Positions 26,598-34,703 of a DNA stretch of 64,000 bases are shown piece by piece (position 1 is the first letter of the stretch; every line of letters starts with the position of its first letter). The notes under the pieces were generated by a model. That model made no database searches and had not been told where the DNA came from. It worked only from the letters and a program-made list of their open reading frames with translations. The translations under genes and the position numbers were made by a program. The stretch covers positions 1-64,000 of the forward strand of contig NZ_JBBLYU010000001.1 in the NCBI RefSeq assembly GCF_037911135.1. Reading direction: 5' to 3'. The stretch comes from Phaeobacter sp. A36a-5a (GTDB lineage Bacteria; Pseudomonadota; Alphaproteobacteria; Rhodobacterales; Rhodobacteraceae).

Positions 26598-27004
26598 ATA
26601 TAGGCGATGTGGCGAACCGCTCCGGCCTACCGGCCAAGACCATTCGATACTATGAGGACATTGGGCTGATCAAACCGCGGCGCAGCGAAAACGGGTATCG
26701 CTGTTTTGCGGAGACCGACCTTCACAAGCTGGCGTTTCTGGGTCGTGCCCGCGCGCTTGGGTTTACGATTGAGGACTGCCGCACGCTTCTTGCGCTTTAC
26801 GAAGATGAGAGCCGTGCCAGCGCAGATGTCAAACAACTGGCGCAAGAACATCTGGACAAGATCAACCTCAAGATCGCGGATCTGGAAGCGATGCGGGACA
26901 CATTGTCGGAACTGGTCACCTGCTGTTCCGGCGATAATCGCCCGGACTGCCCGATATTGCGTGATCTGTCGCAGATCCCGGAGCAGCAAGACGTCGCGGA
27001 TTGA
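26594..27004 (+). CDS. cueR: Cu(I)-responsive MerR-family regulator CueR
   Basis: A 136-residue MerR-family regulator. Winged helix: IGDVANRSGLPAKTIRYYED. A dimer helix follows, then the metal-binding loop with two cysteines in the CueR spacing (CCSGDNRPDCPIL). CueR senses monovalent copper and switches on copper export. The promoter upstream has the matching operator, but no copA or multicopper oxidase gene is present; only a short frame precedes it. The start codon overlaps the stop of that frame. Confidence 0.9.
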   Translation: MNIGDVANRSGLPAKTIRYYEDIGLIKPRRSENGYRCFAETDLHKLAFLGRARALGFTIEDCRTLLALYEDESRASADVKQLAQEHLDKINLKIADLEAMRDTLSELVTCCSGDNRPDCPILRDLSQIPEQQDVAD

Positions 27005-27300
27005 GGAGGCTTGGCGGCATATCTCATGGCCAATGGGATGCGAGGGATGGTAACGCGCGGCGCATTCCAAGCCCTGTGCAACTCGGGAGGGTTAGGCAAT
27101 CAGGCTACAGCAGCCGAGGGAGGAGCGGCTCTTGCTGCGAATGCGTCGCGCGCATCCTCGAGATAGGGTGCGATATGCGCGCAGACAAGGGGGTCAGGCT
27201 GGCTGACGCCGCGTCCGTTGGGTTGGGCATGAAACAGCCGAAAGAGGTGTCTTGGGTCGGCCTATTGCTGCGCTGACAGGTGATAGCCGGTCGCCCCGTT

Positions 27301-28137
27301 TCAGCCGTTGGCTGCGCGCAGGCCCAGAATGCTGCGGGCCTCATGAGCGGTAGCAACGGGTCGCCCGTAGCGTTCGCACAGATCCGCCGTCCGGCGCACC
27401 AGTGCGGCATTGGAGGGGGCAAGCGTATGCCGGTCCAGTCGCAGATTATCCTCCAGCCCGGTACGGGTGTGCCCGCCTGCCGCGATGGCCCATTCGTTGA
27501 CCTCGATCTGTCCGGCTCCGATCCCGGCCGCGCACCACTGCGCATCCGGGGCAAGGCGCTGCATAGTCTTGACGTAGTAGTCAAACACATCACGATCCAC
27601 CGGCATTGCATTCTTCACGCCCAGTACAAACTGGACGTAGAGTGGGGCCTTCAACCGGCCGTCACGCGACATCGCCACCGCCTGATGAATATGGGAGAGG
27701 TCAAAGGCCTCAATTTCCGGTTTCACATCGTAGGCCTGCATCTGCGCAGCCAGCCAATCGACCAGATCCGGCGGGTTCTCGTAGACGCGGGTTGGAAAAT
27801 TATTGGAGCCCACCGAGAGCGAAGCCATATCAGGCCGTAGAGACAGCATTCCGCCGCGTTCGCGACCAGCGCCGGAGCGGCCGCCGGTAGAGAGTTGGAC
27901 AATCATGTCGGGACAGTGCCGCCGGATCCCATCCATCAGTTCAGCAAACCTGTCAGGATCGGAAGTTGGTGTTTCGTCGTCCTGGCGGACGTGGCAATGG
28001 GCGATGCTGGCACCGGCTTCATAGGCTTCCTGTGTGCTCTCTACCTGTTCGGAAACAGTGATCGGCACGGCCGGGTTATGGGCCTTGCGCGGCACAGAGC
28101 CGGTTATCGCGACGCAGATGATACAGGGATTGGTCAT
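27301..28137 (-). CDS. Beta-keto acid cleavage enzyme (BKACE, DUF849)
   Basis: A 278-residue TIM-barrel enzyme of the BKACE family, whose members condense a beta-keto acid with acetyl-CoA to give acetoacetate and a shorter acyl-CoA. Family marks: CVAITGSVPRK at the N-terminus, AGASIAHCHVRQDDETPT with a metal-binding HxH-like site, VQLSTGGRSG, and WCAAGIGAGQ followed by GGHTRTGLEDN. The substrate class is not given by motifs. It lies 9 bases after pcaG in the pca operon, so beta-ketoadipate or a relative is an attractive substrate; that is inference from position only. Confidence 0.85.
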   Translation of the reverse strand: MTNPCIICVAITGSVPRKAHNPAVPITVSEQVESTQEAYEAGASIAHCHVRQDDETPTSDPDRFAELMDGIRRHCPDMIVQLSTGGRSGAGRERGGMLSLRPDMASLSVGSNNFPTRVYENPPDLVDWLAAQMQAYDVKPEIEAFDLSHIHQAVAMSRDGRLKAPLYVQFVLGVKNAMPVDRDVFDYYVKTMQRLAPDAQWCAAGIGAGQIEVNEWAIAAGGHTRTGLEDNLRLDRHTLAPSNAALVRRTADLCERYGRPVATAHEARSILGLRAANG

Positions 28138-28146
28138 GATCAGCCC

Positions 28147-28794
28147 TCAGATATCGAAGAACACGGTTTCGTCCGGCCCTTGCAGGTGAATGTCAAAGCG
28201 ATAGGTCACGGGTGCCTGCGCATCGTCCGCCCTGCCGTGATCCTGGCGGCGGGCGATCAGGGTTTTTTGCCGCTCGGTCTGCTCGATCAGCGCCATGATG
28301 GGATCGCTGGCGTTGGCCTCCGGCTCATCGTCGAAGTAGAGCCGGGTATTCAGCCCGATGTTGATGCCACGCGCCACGATCCAGAGGTTGATATGTGGTG
28401 CCACGGTCTTCCCGTCACGCCCGCAGACACTTCCCGGTTTCACGGTCTCGAACTGCCAGTCCCCGGTGTCGAAATCAGAAATCGCCCGGCCCCAGCCACG
28501 AAAACCGGGTTCGACCTGCCCGCGCGCATCATCGGATGTTGGAGTCTCCGGATGCGGATAGCGCCCGTCGGCATTGGCCTGCCAGACCTCGATCAAAACG
28601 TCCTTCAGAGCTGCGCCGGTGCCATCGAAGACCCGGCCTTGAACCCGAATGCGCTGGCCCCTGGCATTAGGCCCGGCGATATCCTGACCCAGCTCGGCCG
28701 CATAGATTTCAAACCCGGCGGCACCGGGCGCTAGGCCGATATGCACATAGGGGCCTGCGGTCTGAGACGGGGTTTCCTTCAGTGGCGGCACCAT
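28147..28794 (-). CDS. pcaG: Protocatechuate 3,4-dioxygenase alpha subunit
   Basis: A 215-residue intradiol dioxygenase subunit. It has the family segments TPSQTAGPYVHIGL, DVLIEVWQANADGRYPHP, GFRGWGRAISD and PHINLWIVARGIN. As in other alpha subunits it lacks the full set of iron ligands, which are in pcaH. Together the subunits cleave protocatechuate to 3-carboxy-cis,cis-muconate. Its start shares a base with the pcaH stop, so the subunits are translated together. Confidence 0.94.
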   Translation of the reverse strand: MVPPLKETPSQTAGPYVHIGLAPGAAGFEIYAAELGQDIAGPNARGQRIRVQGRVFDGTGAALKDVLIEVWQANADGRYPHPETPTSDDARGQVEPGFRGWGRAISDFDTGDWQFETVKPGSVCGRDGKTVAPHINLWIVARGINIGLNTRLYFDDEPEANASDPIMALIEQTERQKTLIARRQDHGRADDAQAPVTYRFDIHLQGPDETVFFDI

Positions 28795-29519
28795 CAGTTC
28801 CCCTCCGGCCGGTTTTCAAACAGGGTAGAGCGACGCCCGCGCAGCACGATATCAAAGCGGTAGGCAATCATGTCGAACGGCAGCGTCTCGTTCATGTCGA
28901 GCCGCGCAATCAGTTGCTGAACGGCGGCGGGATCGGGGATGGTGCTAACGATAGGGCAGCGGGCAATCAGCGGATCGCCCTCGAAGTAGAGCTGAGTGAT
29001 CAGCCGCTGCGCAAAGGCGCGGCCAAACACCGAAACGTGTATATGTGCAGGCCGCCAGTCGTTTATGCCATTGCGCCAGGGGTAGGCCCCCGGTTTCACT
29101 GTGCGAAAGGCATAGGCGCCCTGATCATCGGTCAGAACACGACCGCAGCCGCCAAAATTGGGGTCCAATGCACCCAGATAGCCGTCCTTTTTATGGCGGT
29201 AGCGGCCCGAGGCATTGGCTTGCCAGATCTCGACCAGTGTATTGGGAACGGGACGTGCGTTTTCGTCCAGAACACGCCCATGCAGCAATATGCGCTCGCC
29301 GATCGGACTGCCGCCATCGTGGGCGAAATTGGTCAGAAGGTCATTGTCTCCGGGCGCGATATCGCTGGGCGCAAACGTCGGGCCGGTGATTTCGCTGGCA
29401 GTGTTTTCGAGGCTGAGCAGCGGCAATCGGGGGGATCGGCTGACCGAGGTTTTGTAGTCCGGCGTGAAGGCAGGAGGGTGCCAGCGGCGGTCGCGGGTAA
29501 AATAATCAGGGGGCGTCAC
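28794..29519 (-). CDS. pcaH: Protocatechuate 3,4-dioxygenase beta subunit
   Basis: A 241-residue catalytic, iron-binding subunit. Two tyrosines and two histidines expected to bind Fe(III) are in place: [26 protein letters not shown] and [23 protein letters not shown] and [11 protein letters not shown] are further family marks. A GTG start at 29519 is chosen because AGGAG lies about seven bases upstream and the product then begins VTPPDYF like its relatives; the ATG at 29573 lies inside pcaC. It overlaps the end of pcaC by 14 bases. Confidence 0.93.
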   Translation of the reverse strand: MTPPDYFTRDRRWHPPAFTPDYKTSVSRSPRLPLLSLENTASEITGPTFAPSDIAPGDNDLLTNFAHDGGSPIGERILLHGRVLDENARPVPNTLVEIWQANASGRYRHKKDGYLGALDPNFGGCGRVLTDDQGAYAFRTVKPGAYPWRNGINDWRPAHIHVSVFGRAFAQRLITQLYFEGDPLIARCPIVSTIPDPAAVQQLIARLDMNETLPFDMIAYRFDIVLRGRRSTLFENRPEGN

Positions 29520-29931
29520 AGCTGTCTCCTGCGGGGGGGGCGTCGCCTCGTTCTTCGGCGGCCATTTCGGCATAGGTTCTCTTGGCGAGCTTCAGCGCAT
29601 GATTGGCGCGCGGCACCCCCGCGTAGATGGCAACATGTTGGAAAACTTCAGCAATATCTTCGGGCGTTGCACCGGTATTTGCGGTTGCGCGTATGTGCAT
29701 CGGGATCTCATCGAAATTGCCGAGCGCCGCAAGAAGGGCCAGCGTCAGCATCGAGCGTTCGCGTCGGCTGATCTGCTCAGAGGCCCAGACTGTCCCCCAG
29801 GCTGCTTCGGTAATCAGGGACTGGAAAGGCGCATCCAGCGCTGTTGTCGCAGCATCTGCGCGGGCCACATGGGCTTCGCCCAATACCTCGCGACGAACCT
29901 TCATCCCTGCGTCATACTGCGGCTTGTGCAT
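29506..29931 (-). CDS. pcaC: 4-Carboxymuconolactone decarboxylase
   Basis: A 141-residue AhpD-like all-helical enzyme that decarboxylates 4-carboxymuconolactone to 3-oxoadipate enol-lactone. It starts [22 protein letters not shown], seen in close relatives (quoted from [17 protein letters not shown]), and has [22 protein letters not shown] and [19 protein letters not shown] with its catalytic His region. The ATG at 29931 lies behind GGAGGAG; another ATG 12 bases upstream is possible. It is the first gene of the pcaC-pcaH-pcaG-BKACE operon and is divergent from pcaQ. Confidence 0.93.
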   Translation of the reverse strand: MHKPQYDAGMKVRREVLGEAHVARADAATTALDAPFQSLITEAAWGTVWASEQISRRERSMLTLALLAALGNFDEIPMHIRATANTGATPEDIAEVFQHVAIYAGVPRANHALKLAKRTYAEMAAEERGDAPPAGDSCDAP

Positions 29932-30017
29932 ATGCTCCTCCATGGATTATCCCTTATCTCATATCGTAAATGGTCTGTATAATCCCCTTGTGTGGATATT
30001 TTTATGTCGAAAATGAT
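29932..30017. promoter_or_regulatory. pcaQ-pcaC divergent control region
   Basis: 86 AT-rich bases separate the two divergent starts. An imperfect dyad AATCC-N9-GGATAT at about 29990-30010 has the shape of a LysR-type site (T-N11-A in a partial palindrome). PcaQ is expected to bind here and activate the pca operon in the presence of beta-carboxymuconolactone-type inducers. Confidence 0.45.
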
Positions 30018-30935
30018 ATGCGCCTTTCATCTCAGCTGAAGCTCCGCCATCTGGAGGTCTTTGTCGAGGTTGCCAGAAAGATGAGCGTGACCCAAGCGGC
30101 GGAGCGCCTGGGCATGACCCAGCCGGCAGTGACGCGGGCGCTGCGCGAATTGGAAGCGGTCTGCGATAAACCTCTGGTCGAGAAACACGGTCGCGGCATT
30201 CGACTCTCCAGCTATGGTGAGATGTTCAGGGACTATGCGGGGCGCAGTCTGGCCCTGACACGCGACGGTGTCGAATTGCTACGTGGGATGGACGAGGCCG
30301 CAGGATCCAAGGTCGCGATTGGGGCTTTGCCGACGGTCTCGGCAACCGTTGTCCCGGAGGCACTGGCCAATATCTGGACGCAGGGCGCGCGCAACCGGTT
30401 TTCCGTCATGTCGGGAGACAATCACCATCTGCTGGATCTGTTGCGGCGCGGAGAGCTGGATGTGGTCGTAGGGCGACTACCGGCACCCGAAAATATGGTG
30501 GGCCTGGATTTCGATCCGCTGTTCCGTGAGCGGGTAACCGTGGTCGTCGCACCGGGCCATCCGCTGACGGAGCTGGCACCGCAGGATCTCCCCTATGCGC
30601 TGTTCGGCGCGTTTCCGGTTTTGATGCCGCCGCCGAAGTCAATTATTCGCCCTTCGGTTGAACGCATGTTCCTGGAACAGGGCATTTCGATGCCTGACGC
30701 CGCCATTGAAACAGTCTCGTCGACGTTTGGGCGCCAGTTCACATTGGCACATCAGGCGGTCTGGATCATCAGCCATGGGGTGGTGAAATCTGACCTCGCC
30801 AGCGGCGCCCTGGTAGAGCTGCCGCTGGACACTGACAGCACTCTTGGGCCGGTCGGGCTCTGCCTGCGGAGTGAGCACCGCTTGTCGGCAGCGGCCGCGA
30901 GATTCTGCGCTGCGCTAAAGAGCGTCTGCGGCTGA
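30018..30935 (+). CDS. pcaQ: LysR-family regulator PcaQ
   Basis: A 305-residue LysR regulator. The helix-turn-helix is at residues ~6-65 (LRHLEVFVEVARKMSVTQAA and MTQPAVTRALRELEAVCDKPL), followed by a periplasmic-binding-protein-like sensor. The segment KVAIGALPTVSATVVPEAL and the divergent position next to pcaC-pcaHG identify it as PcaQ. It activates protocatechuate breakdown. The ATG at 30018 fits the normal LysR N-terminus; the longer frame from 29970 would begin in the promoter. Confidence 0.92.
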   Translation: MRLSSQLKLRHLEVFVEVARKMSVTQAAERLGMTQPAVTRALRELEAVCDKPLVEKHGRGIRLSSYGEMFRDYAGRSLALTRDGVELLRGMDEAAGSKVAIGALPTVSATVVPEALANIWTQGARNRFSVMSGDNHHLLDLLRRGELDVVVGRLPAPENMVGLDFDPLFRERVTVVVAPGHPLTELAPQDLPYALFGAFPVLMPPPKSIIRPSVERMFLEQGISMPDAAIETVSSTFGRQFTLAHQAVWIISHGVVKSDLASGALVELPLDTDSTLGPVGLCLRSEHRLSAAAARFCAALKSVCG

Positions 30936-31169
30936 CTGGTCACCTCGCGCACCGGTTCGGCCCAAGATTGCGCCGCGAATGGTAGAGGCATTTTTCGAAT
31001 GCGGTAGCCTGTTTTTCTGGAGCTGACGCAGTGTCGCGCGGATTGACAGGTGAATTTCAACCTCTCTACTCTGGGTTTAATCGCAGCGGCGTTTTGGCTT
31101 GAGGAGGTCTGAAACGCATAGGACCTGCGCAAAAAGAAAAGCCGCCTTGAACGGGTGGGGGAGGACGAT

Positions 31170-32045
31170 TTGGACGGAGTGCAGCTGCTGGTCAGCGGGC
31201 TCGCGAACGGCTGTGTTTACGGTCTGATCGCGCTTGGCTTCGTGTTGATCTACAAGGCGACCGAGGCGGTCAATTTCGCTCAGGGCGATTTCATGATGCT
31301 TGGCGCCTTCGTTACGCTGGGACTGACCAATGCTGAATATCTGGACTTACCCTTCTGGGTCGCGGCACCGCTGTCGATCGCAATCATGGCCGGGCTTGGG
31401 TATCTGCTTGACCTGCTGATCCTGCGTCATCTCTTTGGGCAGAACCAGACGGCGGTTGTCATCCTGACGATCGCGCTGGGCTTTGTCATCCGCTTCTTTG
31501 CCGGTGCGATCTGGGGCCATGAGCCACAGACGCTTGAGAGTCCGCTGGCGCTGGGAGATGTACAGCTTGCCGGCGTCGTTCTGGGGCTGGCCGATATAGC
31601 GGTGATTGTTGTCACGGTGCTGTTGACCTGGTCGCTCTACCAGTTCTTTCAGCGCACCAAGCTGGGTCTGGCCATGCAGGCGGCCAGCCAAAACCAGATG
31701 GCGGCCTATTTCATGGGCATTCCGGTCAGGCGGGTGCAGGGGCTCATCTGGGGGCTCTCGGGAGCGACGGCGGCTGTTGCGGGCATCCTCTTTGCGTCGA
31801 AGGGCGCGATTGATCCAAATGCCGGGCTGCTGGGCATCAAGGCCTTTGCTGCGGCGGTGATCGGTGGCTTCGGCTCGCTTCCGGGTGCGTTGGCGGGCGG
31901 GTTGATCGTCGGCGTTATCGAACCTTTTGCCGCGCGTTACCTGGCGGCTGGCTATTCGCAGATTGCCCCTTACGTGCTGTTGCTGGCGGTGCTGGTCTTC
32001 CGTCCGCATGGTCTGTTCAGCCAAGTGCGCACAAAGAAGGTATAA
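31170..32045 (+). CDS. Branched-chain-type ABC transporter permease (LivH-like)
   Basis: A 291-residue inner-membrane permease of the hydrophobic amino acid uptake (HAAT) family, with segments GLANGCVYGLIALGFVLIYKATEAVNFAQGDF and GIKAFAAAVIGGFGSLPGALAGG (quoted in part as VYGLIALGFVLIYKATEA). A TTG start at 31170 is preferred because GGGGAGG lies just ahead; a GTG at 31155 is also in frame. It is the first gene of a six-gene operon: two permeases, two ATPases, an acyl-CoA ligase and a binding protein. Confidence 0.9.
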   Translation: MDGVQLLVSGLANGCVYGLIALGFVLIYKATEAVNFAQGDFMMLGAFVTLGLTNAEYLDLPFWVAAPLSIAIMAGLGYLLDLLILRHLFGQNQTAVVILTIALGFVIRFFAGAIWGHEPQTLESPLALGDVQLAGVVLGLADIAVIVVTVLLTWSLYQFFQRTKLGLAMQAASQNQMAAYFMGIPVRRVQGLIWGLSGATAAVAGILFASKGAIDPNAGLLGIKAFAAAVIGGFGSLPGALAGGLIVGVIEPFAARYLAAGYSQIAPYVLLLAVLVFRPHGLFSQVRTKKV

Positions 32046-32049
32046 GGCG

Positions 32050-33135
32050 ATGCGGATTCAGTTCAAAACCAGCTACGACCACGACATCCGCCTGTTTCCT
32101 GACCGTCATAGCCTGCTGGTTTATGGTGCGTTGATTGTGCTGGCGCTGGCTTTGCCACTGCTGATCAACGAATTCTACATCGGCGAGGTCACCAATGTTC
32201 TGATCTGGGCGATTGCCGGGCTGGGGCTGATGCTGCTGACCGGCCAGACGGGACAGGCCAGCCTTGGCCATGCTGCGTTTCTGGCGATTGGCTGCTATGC
32301 CAATACCATCCTGATTGAACAGGGGGTGCCCTTTGTTCTGGCGTTCCCGCTGGCAGGGGTCCTGACCGGGGTTGTTGGGGCCATCATCGCCATTCCGGCC
32401 CTGCGATTGCACGGGATCTATCTGGCGATTGCTACCATTGCCCTGTCGATACTGGCCGATGACATCATCGTTCTGCTTGAACCCTGGACCGGTGGTGTGT
32501 CGGGCAAATTTCCTGACGTGATCCGTTTATTTGGGATCGAGATTGAACGCTGGACCATGCCGGTGCGCTTTTACTATCTGGTTCTTGGTGTCACGGTGAT
32601 TTCAACGCTGTTTTACCGCAATCTATTACGGTCACCGCTTGGCCGGGCCTTTGCAGCGGTGCGCGACAGTGAAGTCAGCGCCACCGCGATGGGCGTACAT
32701 ATCGCCCGGACCAAGGCAACCGCCTTTGGGCTAAGCTGCATGATCACCGGTTGGGCCGGGGCGCTGATGGGCTATTACGCCGGTGCCTTTAACAATGAGA
32801 CCTTCTCTCTGGTGATCTCGATTACGCTGCTGATGATGATCGTGATTGGCGGGCTGGGATCAATACATGGCGCGTTTTTTGGCGCGGTGGTGGTCGCCTT
32901 TCTGCCGCAGGGGCTGTCGATCCTGAAAGACAGCGTGCTGGGCAGCGGGGTTGCCATTCCGGGTCTGGAAACCGGCGTCTTTGGCATGATCCTGATCCTG
33001 TTCATTCTGTTTGAGCCGATGGGCCTCTATGGACGCTGGCTGAAGATTCGCATCTGGTTTGAGCTGTTCCCCTTCGCACGCAAGGATATGTTCCGGCGTC
33101 AGAAATCCTATCTCAAGACGGAGCGCCTCAGATGA
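32050..33135 (+). CDS. Branched-chain-type ABC transporter permease (LivM-like)
   Basis: A 361-residue second permease of the HAAT system. Typical segments: LLTGQTGQASLGHAAFLAIG, LRLHGIYLAIATIALSIL, GRAFAAVRDSEVSATAMGVH and IVIGGLGSIHGAFFGAVVVA. A ~40-residue polar N-terminus precedes the first helix. The ATG at 32050 follows the livH stop by four bases, and the gene overlaps the next by ATGA. Confidence 0.9.
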   Translation: MRIQFKTSYDHDIRLFPDRHSLLVYGALIVLALALPLLINEFYIGEVTNVLIWAIAGLGLMLLTGQTGQASLGHAAFLAIGCYANTILIEQGVPFVLAFPLAGVLTGVVGAIIAIPALRLHGIYLAIATIALSILADDIIVLLEPWTGGVSGKFPDVIRLFGIEIERWTMPVRFYYLVLGVTVISTLFYRNLLRSPLGRAFAAVRDSEVSATAMGVHIARTKATAFGLSCMITGWAGALMGYYAGAFNNETFSLVISITLLMMIVIGGLGSIHGAFFGAVVVAFLPQGLSILKDSVLGSGVAIPGLETGVFGMILILFILFEPMGLYGRWLKIRIWFELFPFARKDMFRRQKSYLKTERLR

Positions 33136-33899
33136 GCCTGTTGGAGATTGAACATGCCACGTTGAAATTCGGTGGCGTTGTGGCGGTGAATGATCTCAGC
33201 TTCTCGGTTGAGGAAGGTGAGGTCTATGCCATCGTCGGGCCAAATGGGGCGGGGAAGTCCACCGTATTCAACCTGATTTCCAGGTTCTACCAACCACATT
33301 CCGGCCAGTTCCGCTTTGATGGGCGTGACCTGTTGCAGTGCAACGCGGATGCGGTGGCGGATCTGGGCATTGCGCGGACGTTTCAGAATATCGAGTTGTT
33401 CGATCATGCGACGGTGCTGCAGAACCTGCTGGTCGGTCGGCATCGTCATCGGCGCACTACCCTGATTGAAGAGCTGTTTTTTGCGCCACGTGTCCGGCGC
33501 GAGGAACGGTTGCACCGGGCTGCTGTTGAGGAGGTCATCGATTTCCTGGATCTGCAAGCCTACCGCAACAAGATGATTGCCGGGTTGCCCTATGGCATCC
33601 GCAAGGTTGTCGAGCTTGGCCGTGCATTGGCCTCGGGGCCGCGGCTTTTGTTGTTGGATGAACCCGCCTCCGGCCTGTCGGTGGAGGAAACCCAGGATAT
33701 GCGCTGGTGGATCGACGATATCCGCAAACAGATGGGGATCACTGTCCTGATGGTGGAACACGACATGGGTCTGGTGTCCAGCGTGTCGGACCGGGTTCTG
33801 GCCCTCGCCGATGGCGCGAAACTGGCCGAAGGCACCCCGGCTGAAGTGCAGGCCGACCCGGCTGTTATCGAAGCCTATCTGGGCGCGGGGGCGGTGTGA
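33132..33899 (+). CDS. Branched-chain-type ABC ATPase (LivG-like)
   Basis: A 255-residue ATPase subunit: Walker A GPNGAGKST, a family-type signature (LPYGIRKVVELGRAL in place of LSGGQ), Walker B LLLLDEPASGL, and switch His in VEHDM. The insert after the Q-loop (RTFQNIELFDHATVLQNLLVG) is typical of LivG. It works with the LivF-like partner on the two permeases. It starts within the LivM stop (ATGA) and ends within the start of the next gene. Confidence 0.93.
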   Translation: MSLLEIEHATLKFGGVVAVNDLSFSVEEGEVYAIVGPNGAGKSTVFNLISRFYQPHSGQFRFDGRDLLQCNADAVADLGIARTFQNIELFDHATVLQNLLVGRHRHRRTTLIEELFFAPRVRREERLHRAAVEEVIDFLDLQAYRNKMIAGLPYGIRKVVELGRALASGPRLLLLDEPASGLSVEETQDMRWWIDDIRKQMGITVLMVEHDMGLVSSVSDRVLALADGAKLAEGTPAEVQADPAVIEAYLGAGAV

Positions 33900-34672
33900 T
33901 GGGCGCGGCCTTGCTGGACATTCGCAATCTTGAGAGTTTCTACGGGCCGATCATGGCCATTCGCGGTGTTTCGCTATCGGTTCAGGCCGGGCAGATCGTC
34001 ACGGTTCTGGGCGCCAATGGCGCTGGAAAATCTACCCTGCTGAAGACGATTTCGGGTATCATGGATCCTGAGAAGGGCACGGTCAGCTTCGACGGCGAAG
34101 AAATCCAAGGTGAGGAACCGCATCGGATCGTCCGCCGGGGCATCGTACATGTGCCCGAGGGGCGCGAGGTCTTTCCGTTGCTCAGCGTTGACGAAAACCT
34201 GACCCTCGGGGCCTATACCCGCCGTGATCAGGCCGAGATCGAGCGCGACCGCCAGATGGTGTTTGACTATTTCCCCATCCTGGCTGAGCGGCGCCATCAG
34301 GAGGCTGGCACACTGTCAGGCGGTCAGCAGCAGATGCTGGCGATCGGGCGTGGGTTGATGCTCCGTCCGCGCATCATGCTTCTGGATGAACCAAGCCTTG
34401 GCCTGTCGCCACTGCTGGTACAGGAAATCTTTGGCATCCTGAAGCGGCTGAACCGCGATGAGGGGGTGACCATGATGCTGGTGGAACAGAACGCGCGGAT
34501 CGCGCTGGAGTTGGCGCATGTCGGCTATGTCATGGAAATCGGGCGTATCGTCATGGATGGCAGCGCCGACCGGCTGATGGACAGCGAGGATATCAAAGCG
34601 TTTTACCTCGGCCATCAGGAGGCCGGGCAGCGCAGCGAGAAACGCTGGAAGCGCAAGAAGACATGGCGCTGA
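33899..34672 (+). CDS. Branched-chain-type ABC ATPase (LivF-like)
   Basis: A 257-residue ATPase subunit with Walker A GANGAGKST, ABC signature LSGGQQQML, Walker B IMLLDEPSLGLSP and VEQNARIAL in place of the switch-His loop, as usual in LivF. The ATG at 33899 overlaps the LivG stop (TGATG). The C-terminal 20 residues are strongly basic (RSEKRWKRKKTWR), longer than common. Confidence 0.92.
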   Translation: MGAALLDIRNLESFYGPIMAIRGVSLSVQAGQIVTVLGANGAGKSTLLKTISGIMDPEKGTVSFDGEEIQGEEPHRIVRRGIVHVPEGREVFPLLSVDENLTLGAYTRRDQAEIERDRQMVFDYFPILAERRHQEAGTLSGGQQQMLAIGRGLMLRPRIMLLDEPSLGLSPLLVQEIFGILKRLNRDEGVTMMLVEQNARIALELAHVGYVMEIGRIVMDGSADRLMDSEDIKAFYLGHQEAGQRSEKRWKRKKTWR

Positions 34673-34703
34673 TCGGCGCGACTGAGATCAACTAGGGACC
34701 TGA

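Noticed and set aside
27100-27256. Minus-strand frame reading LFRLFHAQPNGRGVSQPDP... after the BKACE gene
   Set aside because: It has protein-like composition, but a stop lies upstream and no start codon with ribosome site exists. It could be a remnant of a lost gene; not enough to annotate.
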